A stretch of DNA of 64,000 bases, taken from the NCBI GenBank assembly GCA_001692895.1, contig KV748183.1, positions 2,976,001 to 3,040,000 of the forward strand. The letters run 5' to 3'. Source of the DNA: Cenococcum geophilum 1.58 (Eukaryota > Ascomycota > Dothideomycetes > Gloniales > Gloniaceae). Position 1 is the first letter of the stretch; every line of letters starts with the position of its first letter. The notes under the pieces were generated by a model, which did no database searches, was not told the DNA's origin, and saw only the letters and a list, made by a program, of their open reading frames with translations. A program made the position numbers and the translations under genes. Below are positions 47,601-56,918 of the stretch, piece by piece.

Positions 47601-47868
47601 TTAACTACTGCAGCTGGACGTGACATCGTTTTGGCGGAGCTGTTGCTCAATTGCTTTAACTCTCTCTTGCAAATCCTTGATATCTCTATCCTGTGGTATC
47701 GCGACCAGATGTTACGCTCAGTAGAATACATGCTTGTACTCAGCTCACCTCCCCGCTCTGCTGACCCGCTTGAATAGCCGCGACGATAACCTGACCGAAA
47801 GCAGCGGCAGCGGCAGCGGCAGCGGCAGCACCGACTGCTGCTATTATCGGCCACTTGTCGCTCGACAT
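47601..47868 (-). CDS. Small two-exon gene: hydrophobic helix plus coiled coil
   Basis: Exons 47868-47749 and 47690-47601, with a 58-nt intron (GTGAGC..CACAG, a CGTAAC branch-like site inside), give 69 residues. The N-terminus MSSDKWPIIAAVG leads into ten alanines and FGQVIVAAIQAG, one hydrophobic segment (residues about 7-35) long enough to span or insert into a membrane. After the splice junction comes DRDIKDLQERVKAIEQQLRQ, a good heptad pattern for a coiled coil, and a Ser/Cys-rich end. The unspliced frame stops two codons into the intron, and splicing joins two pieces that make sense together, which supports the model. The Ala run is a GCC/GCT hexamer repeat (47788-47830). Not a known family to me. 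Confidence 0.55.
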
Positions 47869-48003
47869 GATTGAGTGTACGGCGGTTGTCAATAGGTGTG
47901 ACACAAATAGGTAGGGTAATAAGTTATTGTCAAGACTAATGAGAAGAATCAAAACGAGGACTCTGCTCAGTGTTAAGGCTTAGCTGCCTGATGGGTTCAC
48001 CAC

Positions 48004-48237
48004 GTGGCCCACAGGGTATGGTGGAACTCACGCGGGCGTAAAGCGTACCCAAGGCCAATTTCCCACCAAAGTTGTGCTCTGGAAATAATTACGCGCGCAC
48101 GCAAAGAAAGACGAAAGCCGTCTGTCGAAGAGATCATGGCTGCTGCCAGCATTCCGGGCAGTGCATTCGCGCAGCTAGCCAGTCAGATTGCGCAGGCAGT
48201 GGGGCAGATCACGTGGGCTGGCAAGCGTCGGCGTTAG
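48004..48237 (+). CDS. Possible small divergent gene
   Basis: A 77-codon open frame. The part after an internal ATG at 48136 reads AAASIPGSAFAQLASQIAQA and VGQITWAGKRRR, amphipathic with a basic end. It lies about 135-270 bp from the start of the minus-strand small gene, in the divergent orientation. It is in GC-rich DNA with no damage, but with no homology I can name and no splice evidence, so it could be chance. Confidence 0.3.
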   Translation: MAHRVWWNSRGRKAYPRPISHQSCALEIITRARKERRKPSVEEIMAAASIPGSAFAQLASQIAQAVGQITWAGKRRR

Positions 48238-48836
48238 AATATCGAGGCAGACAGGTAATGTATGGCAAGCTTTCGAAGAATTGGTTCACGTGTAATTAAA
48301 TAGGAACAAGATTCAAGCCGACCTTTAAGGCATTCGGGTATTGCTAAGACTCCAGACACGTATCATAATAAGTGTACCCCGAGCTGGAACTGTGCCGGGC
48401 TATACTCTTTTAGCCGTATCTTACGCACCGTGAATGCGATCATAATTTGCGAATTGAGCTTAACATAACAAAAATAAATGCAACCGCGCGAATATAGCAG
48501 TAAGCATAATAAAACTCTCGGGATAGCATCTATTGGCATTGATATATATCTGACAGATTTTGCGCATAAAATCATTAATTCAACAGCTGTAAAGGATAAG
48601 CAGAGTTATGAAGGTTAAACTACACCTAAGGTGTAAAGTGGTACTACACGCTGAGCAGAGAGTACACCAGCTCCATATAATGTGAAGCTGAAGTAGATAG
48701 CTTACAATTTTTATTCCGAGAATACTTGTGCTCCTAGCTAAGATTTGGTATTGTTGTGTGGAAAATTGGTCGCGATGTCTCGCGACAGGGTGTCTCGCGA
48801 CGCAGGGATGGACGTTACGTACACACCTCAGAAGCC

Positions 48837-48922
48837 CAGACCAAGAAAACGATTGTGCGGATATAGGAATATCCGCACCGTCCGCTAAGCTGATTTAGGA
48901 CGGCAATCGTTTTCTTGGTCTG
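48837..48922. repeat. 86-nt foldback with cloverleaf-like design
   Basis: Perfect 19-bp outer stem (CAGACCAAGAAAACGATTG at 48837-48855; its complement at 48904-48922). Inside is a second hairpin TGCGGATAT/ATATCCGCA and a third, CCGTC/GACGG. The ends are CAG..CTG, but no target duplication is evident. It lies 21 bp outside the 2.3-kb TIR element. Confidence 0.85.
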
Positions 48923-49058
48923 AGAGACTTTGGCGAGCTTTGTAGAAAACCTGAACACTGTTTATATGAGAAGACTTTGTCAACTTTGACCAAATTGATC
49001 TACCCTCCCACAATACCTGTCAACGTTAAAAGTACACCAAATTATAGAGAAAAGCCTA

Positions 49059-50900
49059 ACGTATTAGCCACCCGATCGAGCCACCCCCCCGGTCGAGCCA
49101 CCCGCCGATCGCGATTCAAATCACCCCTTTTCTGATGCATCTTACCTTTCCTACACCACAACCATGGACTCTACGGCTGTCGCACCGCTTGAACTNGATC
49201 AAGAAGCTCGAATGCAAATTGCGATTAAGCTTTTAGAAGCCAACCCCGACCAATCTATTCGTCAGCTTGCTAAATCTCACCACCTACCGCGATCAACTCT
49301 TAACCACCGTTGGAAGGGGCGCCGGTCGTGCAAGGAGTCTCATCAAGCCCAGCAAAAGCTCTCAGTCTTTAAGGAGGACTCTATCGTCAAATGGATTAAT
49401 ACTATGGGAAGCTAGGGGTGGCCACCTTAAATCTAGCACCTTAAATCTATGGCCAAAGATCTTCTCAAAGCAAAGAAGTGTTCTACGGAGCTTGGCCAAC
49501 ACTAGTATAAGAACTTCCTCAATCGCCACTCAGAACTTAAAGCTTAATTTGCTAGATGTCTTAATTAAAAGCGAAAGAATGCTAAAGACCCCAAGATCAT
49601 TAAAGATTAGTTTAAGCTGTACGCAGCTACAATCGCCAAGTACGGAATTTCTAAGGGAGATTAATACAATATGGATGAGAAGGGAATTGTAATGGGAGTT
49701 AGTGATAAGATTAAGGTGTTAATGTCACGGTCAGAGGCTGAGGTTTTCACTATAGAGGCAGGCAATCGCAAGTGGGTATCCTTAATCGAATGTATATCAG
49801 GAAATTGATATCGGCTGCCTCCTTATATCATCTTTAAAGGAAAGCAAATACAACGAGCCTAGATAACTCCACGCCTTAATCGCCAGACGGTTATCCAAGT
49901 AAGCAATTCGGGGTAGACAAATTCGGATATTGCTCTTAACTGGTTGCACCACTTTAACTTATATATAAGCCCACGACTCCAAGGAATCTATCGCTTATTA
50001 ATTTTTAATGGCCACAAGAGCTACATGTTAATGCAATTCATCAAGTATTGCGAGGCTCATAAGATCGTGGCTCTCTGCCTTCCCCCACATTCGACGCATA
50101 GACTTCAACCTCTTAATATCGGCGTATTTGGTCCCTTGGCGCGAGCTTACAAAAAGCACCTCTATAACTCTGCGCTCTACGGAGCCTTAAGTATCACTAA
50201 GTTAGAGTTCTTGCAATATTATCAAGCTGCGCGTAATAAAGCTATATCTTTAACTAATATAGCTAGTGCGTGGCGGGCGACAGGTCTTATTCCCCTTAAT
50301 CCTTCTACTGTTATATCAAAGATCCAACCTAAGACTCCTCCTTTTGCAAGCCTTACAAGTAAGGATAGTGTTCGAATTAATATTCCTATCTCTCCTTCTG
50401 TAGGAGAGAAGATCAATAAAGTCGTCGATCTAATTCTACAAGGTGCACCACCCCTACATTCAGAAGCAATACTCAATCTACAGCAAATAGCTTTAAGCAC
50501 TCTTGCTAATAAGATTGTTCTTCAGCGTATTAGTACGGAGCTTATAGAGAAGCAGAAGAGACAACGTCGTGGCAAGGAGAAGAAGTCATATAGGAAGGCA
50601 CGGGTTTTATCAGTAGGGGAGGCTCTTAAGAAGAACCAAGAGAGGGAGGAAAAGGAGCAGGAGGAGGCTACCCAAAAGGAAAGACGTGGAGCTCTACGAG
50701 GTGTTATTACGTTCGCGAAGAAGGTGTGGAAGGAACTACCTATGCAGGACGATGTTTTTAAATAGTATTAATAGAATTGACGTTTTGGGTGAGAGTCTGT
50801 GCATACGAGAGCTCTGCTCAGAGCGTGGCCCGATCGGGACGATGTTTCAATCGGGAGGGTGGCTCGACCGGGGGGTAGCTCGATCGGGTGGCTAATACGT
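49059..50900 (+). mobile_element. Pogo/Fot1-like DNA transposon, 1.84 kb, decayed
   Basis: TIRs of about 50 bp start ACGTATTAGCCACCCGATCG on both ends, flanked by TA (49057-49058 and 50901-50902). The length matches Fot1-type elements (about 1.9 kb). The transposase gene between them is broken. The TIRs still match closely, so the element is not extremely old. Confidence 0.9.
49164..50765 (+). pseudogene. Pogo-type (DDE_1) transposase, inactive
   Basis: The N-terminal helix-turn-helix reads IAIKLLEANPDQSIRQLAKS then RSTLNHRW. A CENP-B-like segment follows in a second frame, then the catalytic region. MDEKGIVMGV (about 49670) has the first Asp. RLLIFNGHKSYML (about 49990) has Asn where the family has Asp in L-x-DGH. 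QPLNIGVFGPLARAYKKHL (about 50110) again has Asn in place of the third Asp. Both are GAT-to-AAT changes. The last 273 codons (49944-50765) are open and end in a Lys/Arg/Glu-rich tail. Stops and frame changes separate the earlier parts, and one N lies at 49197. Inactive. Confidence 0.85.
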
Positions 50901-51433
50901 TACTCTGTAAGTTATGAGATCCTTAGCTCCTTATACCCGCGCGACGTTGGGAGGAAGTTGTCGCGGTAGAGGCCACAATTCTACCTCTGCACGAAGCTCT
51001 GCACGAAGCTCTACTGGCTTTGCACGAGGTTCTGCCAAAGCTTACCTCCTAATAGTAGCAGAGGCACTTCGGGCCAAGGGAGGATATTTATAAAAAAGGA
51101 CCTAACTATTATACCTCCTAGGTATTGCAATAGCTTTAAGTAATAGATAACTGCAAATTTATATAGTTTTATCTATATTAGCAGACTATTCAATAAAATA
51201 TAATATATGTTCATAACTTTAACAACGCGTTTTTTAACTTTAACGAAATTAATATTAGGACTAGGCAATGGCCACATTATAAAATTTATACCATTTAGAA
51301 GTCCTAAGTCTTAAAAATAATGTATTAACTTTTGGTAATAGTAATGCGTTATATGAATAAATAAATTAGATATCCGCAATATCCGCTTGGCGGATTTTGC
51401 TTATGATTTTAACAAGACGCGCCAAACACTCTT

Positions 51434-51494
51434 AGACGTGATTTTGCAAGGAGGGCCCTACCGTTATTCCGACGCTAGCCAAAAAATCACGTCT
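51434..51494. repeat. 61-bp foldback
   Basis: Arms AGACGTGATTTT and AAAATCACGTCT (12 bp, perfect) around a 37-nt GC-rich loop. Confidence 0.7.
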
Positions 51495-51649
51495 GAGCTC
51501 GCTGAGGTAACCTGAGTCCCGGAGACGCAAAAGCTTATTTCTGCCCTGTCGAGCCCTGAAGGCGGCCGAATCTCGGCAAATGTTACTTCGTTCCCACGTT
51601 ATCATCACGCGCTTGTTGCATCACGTGTAGATTACATAAGCTTGGATGA

Positions 51650-51899
51650 CCGATCCACCGGGGTGAGGTTTGTGAGTTCGGTTAAGGCACCAGGGCAGAA
51701 ATTATTAATTAGGCCTGCACCATTAAACACAAACCAAATTAACTAAAAAAAGTCGTGAATATAATAGCAAAGACCTTACTTTGGCCCTGCAAAATATAGA
51801 TAATGATAAAAAATGTCTTTGTTGTGGATATGTTGATGGCAATTCAAATTTGGTGGGTGTGGCAAGACCGCACTCACAAACCTCACCCCGGTGGATCGG
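51650..51899. mobile_element. 250-bp MITE-like element
   Basis: 33-bp terminal inverted repeats, CCGATCCACCGGGGTGAGGT then TTGTGAGTKCGGT, with one mismatch. The interior is AT-rich. No target duplication was recognised, so the family is unassigned. Confidence 0.65.
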
Positions 51900-51938
51900 A
51901 GTTTTACTTAGAACTACGCGCCGATTTGTATTCCCATG

Positions 51939-52046
51939 ACGTGAGCGGTAGGGTTGTAACGGTCGGCATAGTTTGGAACATCAAAACTATGCACAGACGA
52001 AATTTGTTAGGAACCGTCATAACTATGCCGGCCCTATCGCTCACGT
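51939..52046. mobile_element. 108-bp MITE-like element with ACGT ends
   Basis: Terminal arms ACGTGAGCGGTAGGG and (inverted) ACGTGAGCGATAGGG, with a second internal pair GGCATAGTT/AACTATGCC. The right flank is TA and the left is TG, compatible with a TA duplication that has changed. Confidence 0.6.
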
Positions 52047-52534
52047 TACAACTTTATGCGCCATATTAAATTTTGATTTCTTAATTAACCACCACCTAAC
52101 GCTTTTATTAGTAATTAGGCTACGTTAAGTTTGAGAGTTTATCAAGGCCAGTTGAACGGTGTAAAAATTATTTAAATCGGCCTAGTAGTTATTGCTATAT
52201 TTTGGCTTGAACTTAGTCGTCACTGTAGCGGTCGCTATTGACTATCGCCAATTTCTACTGTTTGGTTCCCTACTTTACTATTTGTACTAGAGGAGCTTTA
52301 ATTCAGCTAACGTATTACTTGTAGATCTACTTCACGTGTCTGTAACCGCCCCGATCACTTATATACTGCTACTGCTCTATTTACCCCCTTGTTTACACCC
52401 TAAGCCTCCTATCGATATACTTTCACCTACGGCAAAAATTGGTCGTAGAAGCTAATCTTTAGTAACTGAGTTCTTAAATATTGCCCTCTAAAGCCTGGTG
52501 GCTCGTAGCTGCCAGAGGAAGGAGCAGTTACAAG

Positions 52535-52668
52535 GGGGTAACACGTACGGGGCAGACGCCCTCCCTGCTAGTATGCTAGCAGAATAATACAGCCCAACCA
52601 TTTTGCAAGGGCTCGCTTATTTTGAAAACATACTAGCAGGGAGGGCGTCCGCCCGTTCGTGGTACCCC
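52535..52668. mobile_element. 134-bp foldback element
   Basis: About 40-bp inverted arms ending in CGCCCTCCCTGCTAGTATG, with a few mismatches and one 1-nt gap. The flanks show no clear duplication. Confidence 0.65.
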
Positions 52669-53577
52669 TTTGTATATAGTATTAAAGAAAGGTTATCCCT
52701 TAACACGTTAGCGTCTATCTGGAATCTGATCCGTGCGCGGAACACCAAAACACCAGATTCTTTAATTAGACTGTGCGAGCGCCGAGGATACATTTTGGGT
52801 GTAAAATATGTTAGATTCCGTTCTGGAGAAAGGACGAGTGTTGGTTACCTTATATTGAGCGACTAAATTCTAAGGAATAAGCTATATAGATCGTTTTATA
52901 TAAGATTTTGTAAATCGCTAGTCTCATACTCCTGAGTAGGACGATTCGATTCGGTTGATTAATTGGTTAGTCCTTATCGATAACAGATATACGCAAACCG
53001 ACGTGTTAGGGGATGAAGCTCCACCAAAATACATTGTGCTAGTATAGAATTAACCTATTCGCGATTATATATAAATGTTCCTAAACTCTGACCATTTTCT
53101 AATCCTATATCGTCGGTTTTGAGTGCCTTGGCTGTAGTAAGAGAGCTGCCGCCGTAATTGACGTTTGGGAAGGGGGGCTTTTGCAGGAGACGACGCAACA
53201 ACAAATTCGAATCGGGTAAATCGGACAACATAGTCATCTTTGTGGGGCGTGATTTGGTTACTCCAGCCATTAAGAATAGCTTCAGGAGCCGTGGATATAA
53301 TCAAGCTCAAAGTAGGTGTATTTAGGCCGTCATACCCCGCATAGAACTATATAAAATACGATCTGTGTACCAGACCTTCTAACCAAGGTTTAACCCAAAC
53401 CGGTTTAGTGCGCGGTTAAACCTAGGATGAAGGTCTGGGAACGAGAAAAGGCAAATGACATCGCATCATTGCTTACTGAAAAGTTTGTGCTGACACCATT
53501 CCTTTGCTTTAATACCCATCCTTCGCCCATCCAATCTGAAAATTATTATACCAGAGAGGATACAAACGTCGTGCAGA

Positions 53578-54219
53578 ATGAGGGCCTACTGGTTTGACAA
53601 CCTCCAAGTGAGACGAGATGCAAGTCATGCTTCGTGAGGCATTTACTGAATCGTAATATTAGGGTGATCAGCGGGAACCGCACGATTCTGGCCGCGAGGT
53701 CAGTCCAGAGTATTTATCGAAGCTCGGAATACTACATTTTCATTATCCCAACGTCGAAGATGTCAATGCTGTAGCGCAGCAGCGCAACTATAAGAATCGC
53801 GACGAGATTACAATTTCTCCGGAGAAGATGGGCGATGTCTACGAGGAGAAGGTTAAGATATTTTTCAACGAACATCTGCACGAAGACGAGGAGATTAGGT
53901 ACATTCTGGATGGCGGAGGGTTCTTCGATGTGCGCGGCAAGGATGATGATTGGGTGAGGATTCAGATGGAGAAGCATGATCTTATGATTATGCCTGCAGG
54001 GATTTATCACCGGTTCACAACCGGTACTAAAAACGTACGCCCCATAACTGTAAGCCCATGAATCGATCTGACTTCCTGATTCAGTATTGCAAAGCCATGC
54101 GATTATTTAAAGAAGATCCAAAGTGGACTCCTCTGAACCGTGGAGCCGAGACGGATGAGAACCAATACCGGAGGGAATACCTCAAGTCAATGGATGGGAC
54201 TGCTGTGGAAGCTCATTGA
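53578..54219 (+). CDS. ADI1: Acireductone dioxygenase (methionine salvage)
   Basis: Exons 53578-53607, 53672-54034 and 54085-54219 give 175 residues. Introns are 64 and 50 nt (GT..AG). It starts [10 protein letters not shown], the usual start of fungal ARD proteins. The cupin core [19 protein letters not shown] is followed by [16 protein letters not shown]. The metal ligands fall at His78, His80, Glu84 and His123 (PAGIYHR). The 2-4-39 spacing equals the known family pattern. The end reads [18 protein letters not shown]. With Fe2+ the enzyme converts acireductone to the keto-acid precursor of methionine plus formate. It is cytosolic and nuclear. The gene is intact although it stands alone between decayed regions. 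Confidence 0.95.
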
Positions 54220-55343
54220 ACTCCATGTCTTGTTTCTTACCACTGGATGGTGTTCAGAACTAGCTAGAGTGACTGCGATTCGATCATTGCTAGGATTTAG
54301 AGTTATGACGATGATCACCATGGACTTAACACCATTATACGTAAGACTGAAATTTAATGAACTTTTCACCATACCAAGTTCGCTGCAGAGAGAAAGTATC
54401 AATCCTATCCCTTGCAAAAACTTACAGGAGTAACCAACCCAACATCTCACTGCTTTTAATTACAATTGAGAATGCTACAGAAACATCCTAGGCTCAAGGA
54501 TAATCACCGGCAGAGCCACCTCCATTTCCGGCAAACCCTTACGGAAAGAATTCTGCCCGCATGCCCATACAGAGTCAAGCGTATAATTACAAGGTGAAAT
54601 GAAACCGAAATACCCCTCCTTCGAAACTAAGCGCCTAATAAGGTAATTCCCGCCGCCGTTATAAGAGCACAATTGAATGTATTAATGTAGCGGTATAATG
54701 ACGAGTTAAGCTTAAGCTCAAAGCACAGGCCTCACCGCATCGTAAGATATAATTGGAGCCCCTCCAGAACATCATGTTTCTAAGACTCGATAACCCAGTA
54801 TTATCACTTTGAGTGCCTAGCGACCTGCATCTGGTCAAATGAAACGCATTTCTAGAAACGGTTTTAACGTTGTAAACATGGCAACATCTAGATTCTCCTT
54901 TGTCTCTCAACGTCGTCTTCTCTTTAAGTCTTGATAGTACTCGGATCTGGCATCCTTTGGGATATGTTTATAGTCGAATTTCCATTTAGCCTAATATCAT
55001 GCGATTTGCCGCAGGTGAGTTTGTCTTCCCAGTTTACCCTTAGTTTGCTTTTCCTGAATGTTACATGCACCAATCAGCTCTGAAACTCAAACTGTAGTGT
55101 TTAAGATGACAGCAACCGGTTTGCTCAATCCTGTAGCTGTTCTATAGCCAATTTTTTATTAAGGGTCACTCGTCACGTTAATTGCTTGTTTGAAGTCTCA
55201 AGAAACAGGCGCCTTTCTCACATATATTCAGAGCGACGGCAATTTTTTATGCTTATCCTGTTTCCTTTTAAGGTCAGAGAAGCTATCACAGATCTTACTC
55301 ATTAACACCAACAGTGGGCATCTGAGCTCTATCACAGCACCGG
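54220..55343. other. Intergenic region
   Basis: Short frames (54140-54450, 54659-54910) without domains. A possible tiny exon MRFAA with a GTGAGT donor lies at about 55000, but no downstream partner with a sound frame was found. Confidence 0.45.
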
Positions 55344-55965
55344 TTGATCGAGCCCTCGGACCAAAACCTTCTAGCGAGAAAATCTCCGATGTATTCCCCC
55401 CTTGACCATGGCCCTAGATCAGGGCGACTCAATGACTTGATGGTTATGATTCCGGCGCACTTGCGGCAGCGTCCTCGTAGACATGATTACTACGAGGACG
55501 ACTTGCGCAGCGACGATGCGGACGGATTTAGTGATGACGACCTTTCCACCGATATTAGAGGTATGAGGCGGCATGATAGTCGGTGTCTAAGAGGATTCCA
55601 GTGCCTGTCCTTCATGCTTCTCAAGGGCTGCATTTCGATACAATGACGTTCACGTCTTTCATATTCAAATTCAAAGGGTTCGATTGGAGATTCATGAAAC
55701 TGGCCATCGCATCGCAATGTTTTGGGCTGCGATGGGTGAAACTCAGAAGTTGAGCAGCAATTGATTCGGGCCCAGGGCGATATCATGGGCCGGAGAGCGA
55801 GGCTCAGGGTACGTGCTGGCAGACAAGAACACCGGAGTTTCTTAGACATGCGCGTGAATGAGCTTCTCCATAATTCTCATGGAGAGGTTACTTTGGTGCT
55901 TGACTATGGAAGTCGCACTAGTGGGTGGAGACGTGAGCCAGGTTTGGATTTGAGCTACTATTGAA
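55344..55965 (+). pseudogene. Broken host gene with acidic stretch
   Basis: Plus-strand pieces: SPLDHGPRSGRLNDLMVMIP, then an Arg-rich and acidic region (RRHDYYEDDLRSDDADGFSD DDLSTD) in the first frame to about 55590. HVFHIQIQRVRLEIHETGHR IAMFWAAMGETQKL follows in a second frame to about 55765. The last part is EVEQQLIRAQGDIMGRRARL and SFLDMRVNELLHNSHGEVTL, ending LDLSYY at 55965. The pieces are in order on one strand but in different frames with no splice sites between them, so the gene is broken. The last part looks like a short coiled coil. Family unknown. Confidence 0.4.
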
Positions 55966-56918
55966 TATGCAAAGAGGAGGAAGAGGAGGCTGCGATCCTG
56001 GCTGCCCAAAACCATGGCTTGATATTTTCTTTTTCGTTCTATGACACCTAGTAGATTTAGCTATTCTTTCTTATTTAGGTAATCCTAGGGGAGCTCAGTT
56101 TCTGGAGATGCAGATATATGTGGATATCGTTCGAAGTGATCACGTGAATTCCATGTAAATTAAGGTTGTGTGCGGGTCGATGGTGTGAAGTAATTATGAC
56201 ATATAAACTAATCAGGCTGCAGGTTCATACTAATTTTTCTAGTGTTGCGTGCGTGTCAAGTTCGAACGCTAGGCGGTGGCAGAAAACTGACTGCAATTCA
56301 TCAGTCGCTGGTGTGAGTTACGACTTGATGGCGCTGCTTGCAACAACAACCTCCCAAGCAAAGCAGCTTTAACCTCTTTCACTCTTTAGCATATCCAGCT
56401 CAATGCCTACGGAAGAATCAATCTTCCCAGAAACATCCGGTATCGCTAAAAACCACCTGCTTGGGTACAGCCGACAGACCTGAGCCTCACGCTCTCCGAC
56501 ACTGCCTTGTCTTCAACTGCAGCCTCCCGGGCCGTCTTTAATCACAACAATCGGATTTTCGCCTTTCGGTACGCGACCCTTTGTAGAGGTCAATACACTG
56601 TGAAGACTCCTGCCATTTCCTACTTCCTGCCAGAGCCTTCCGCCACTGAAGCAACCGCGCCAGAGCTTGTTCATAACATTCCTATATTCCGCCTCACTCT
56701 GGGATTTTCGACCCTTCAACCATATTTTCCTTTGGCTCCGGGCTGTGATCTAGCGCCCTTCACAAACAGCATATCGCTCCCCAAAGGAAAGCCGGCGATA
56801 GGCGGAAATAGGCTTCGAGCATATTGGGCTCTTCGCTGTGACTCGAGATTCATTTTCGGAACCTTTTAGGTTACCTCCACCATCGTACTTACACACGACG
56901 AAACATATAAACCCTTAA
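55966..56918. other. Upstream region of HSF1
   Basis: About 950 bp. The frame at 56507-56869 is open for 120 codons but shows no domain and ends 50 bp before the Hsf1 start. It could be an upstream ORF or chance. No clear heat-shock element (three alternating nGAAn units) was found. Confidence 0.45.

Larger units (their letters stand above)
46496..48815. mobile_element. 2.3-kb TIR element with TA duplication, carrying small genes
   Basis: About 70-bp terminal inverted repeats. The left starts ATGTCCATCCCTATGTCGCG, and the right, read inward, starts ACGTCCATCCCTGCGTCGCG. Both continue through CGAGACACCCT and CATCGCGAC. TA flanks both ends (46494-46495 and 48816-48817). No transposase was found. 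The interior holds the small spliced gene at 47601-47868 and a possible second gene at 48004-48237. The interior around these genes is GC-richer than the outer parts. This is best called a non-autonomous Tc1/mariner-pogo-type element with internal genes. A TIR-bounded cargo or a host segment captured between two MITE ends are alternatives. Confidence 0.7.
50901..53577. other. AT-rich region with foldback repeats, no gene
   Basis: Decayed DNA between the pogo element and the ADI1 gene. It holds at least four inverted-repeat elements (51434-51494, 51650-51899, 51939-52046, 52535-52668). Open frames at 51803-52069 and 52603-52866 run through these repeats and have no domain. A 12-bp inverted pair TTACCCCCTTGT/ACAAGGGGGTAA lies at about 52384-52395 and 52530-52541. 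Confidence 0.6.

Noticed and set aside
52603-52866. 88-codon open frame
   Set aside because: It overlaps the right arm of a foldback element and has no domain or splice context.
55000-55140. Short secreted-protein start (MRFAA with GTGAGT donor)
   Set aside because: The best splice gives only about 21 codons to a stop, and no further exon was found.
56507-56869. 120-codon open frame upstream of HSF1
   Set aside because: No domain, and the composition looks like leader DNA. An upstream ORF is possible but unsupported.
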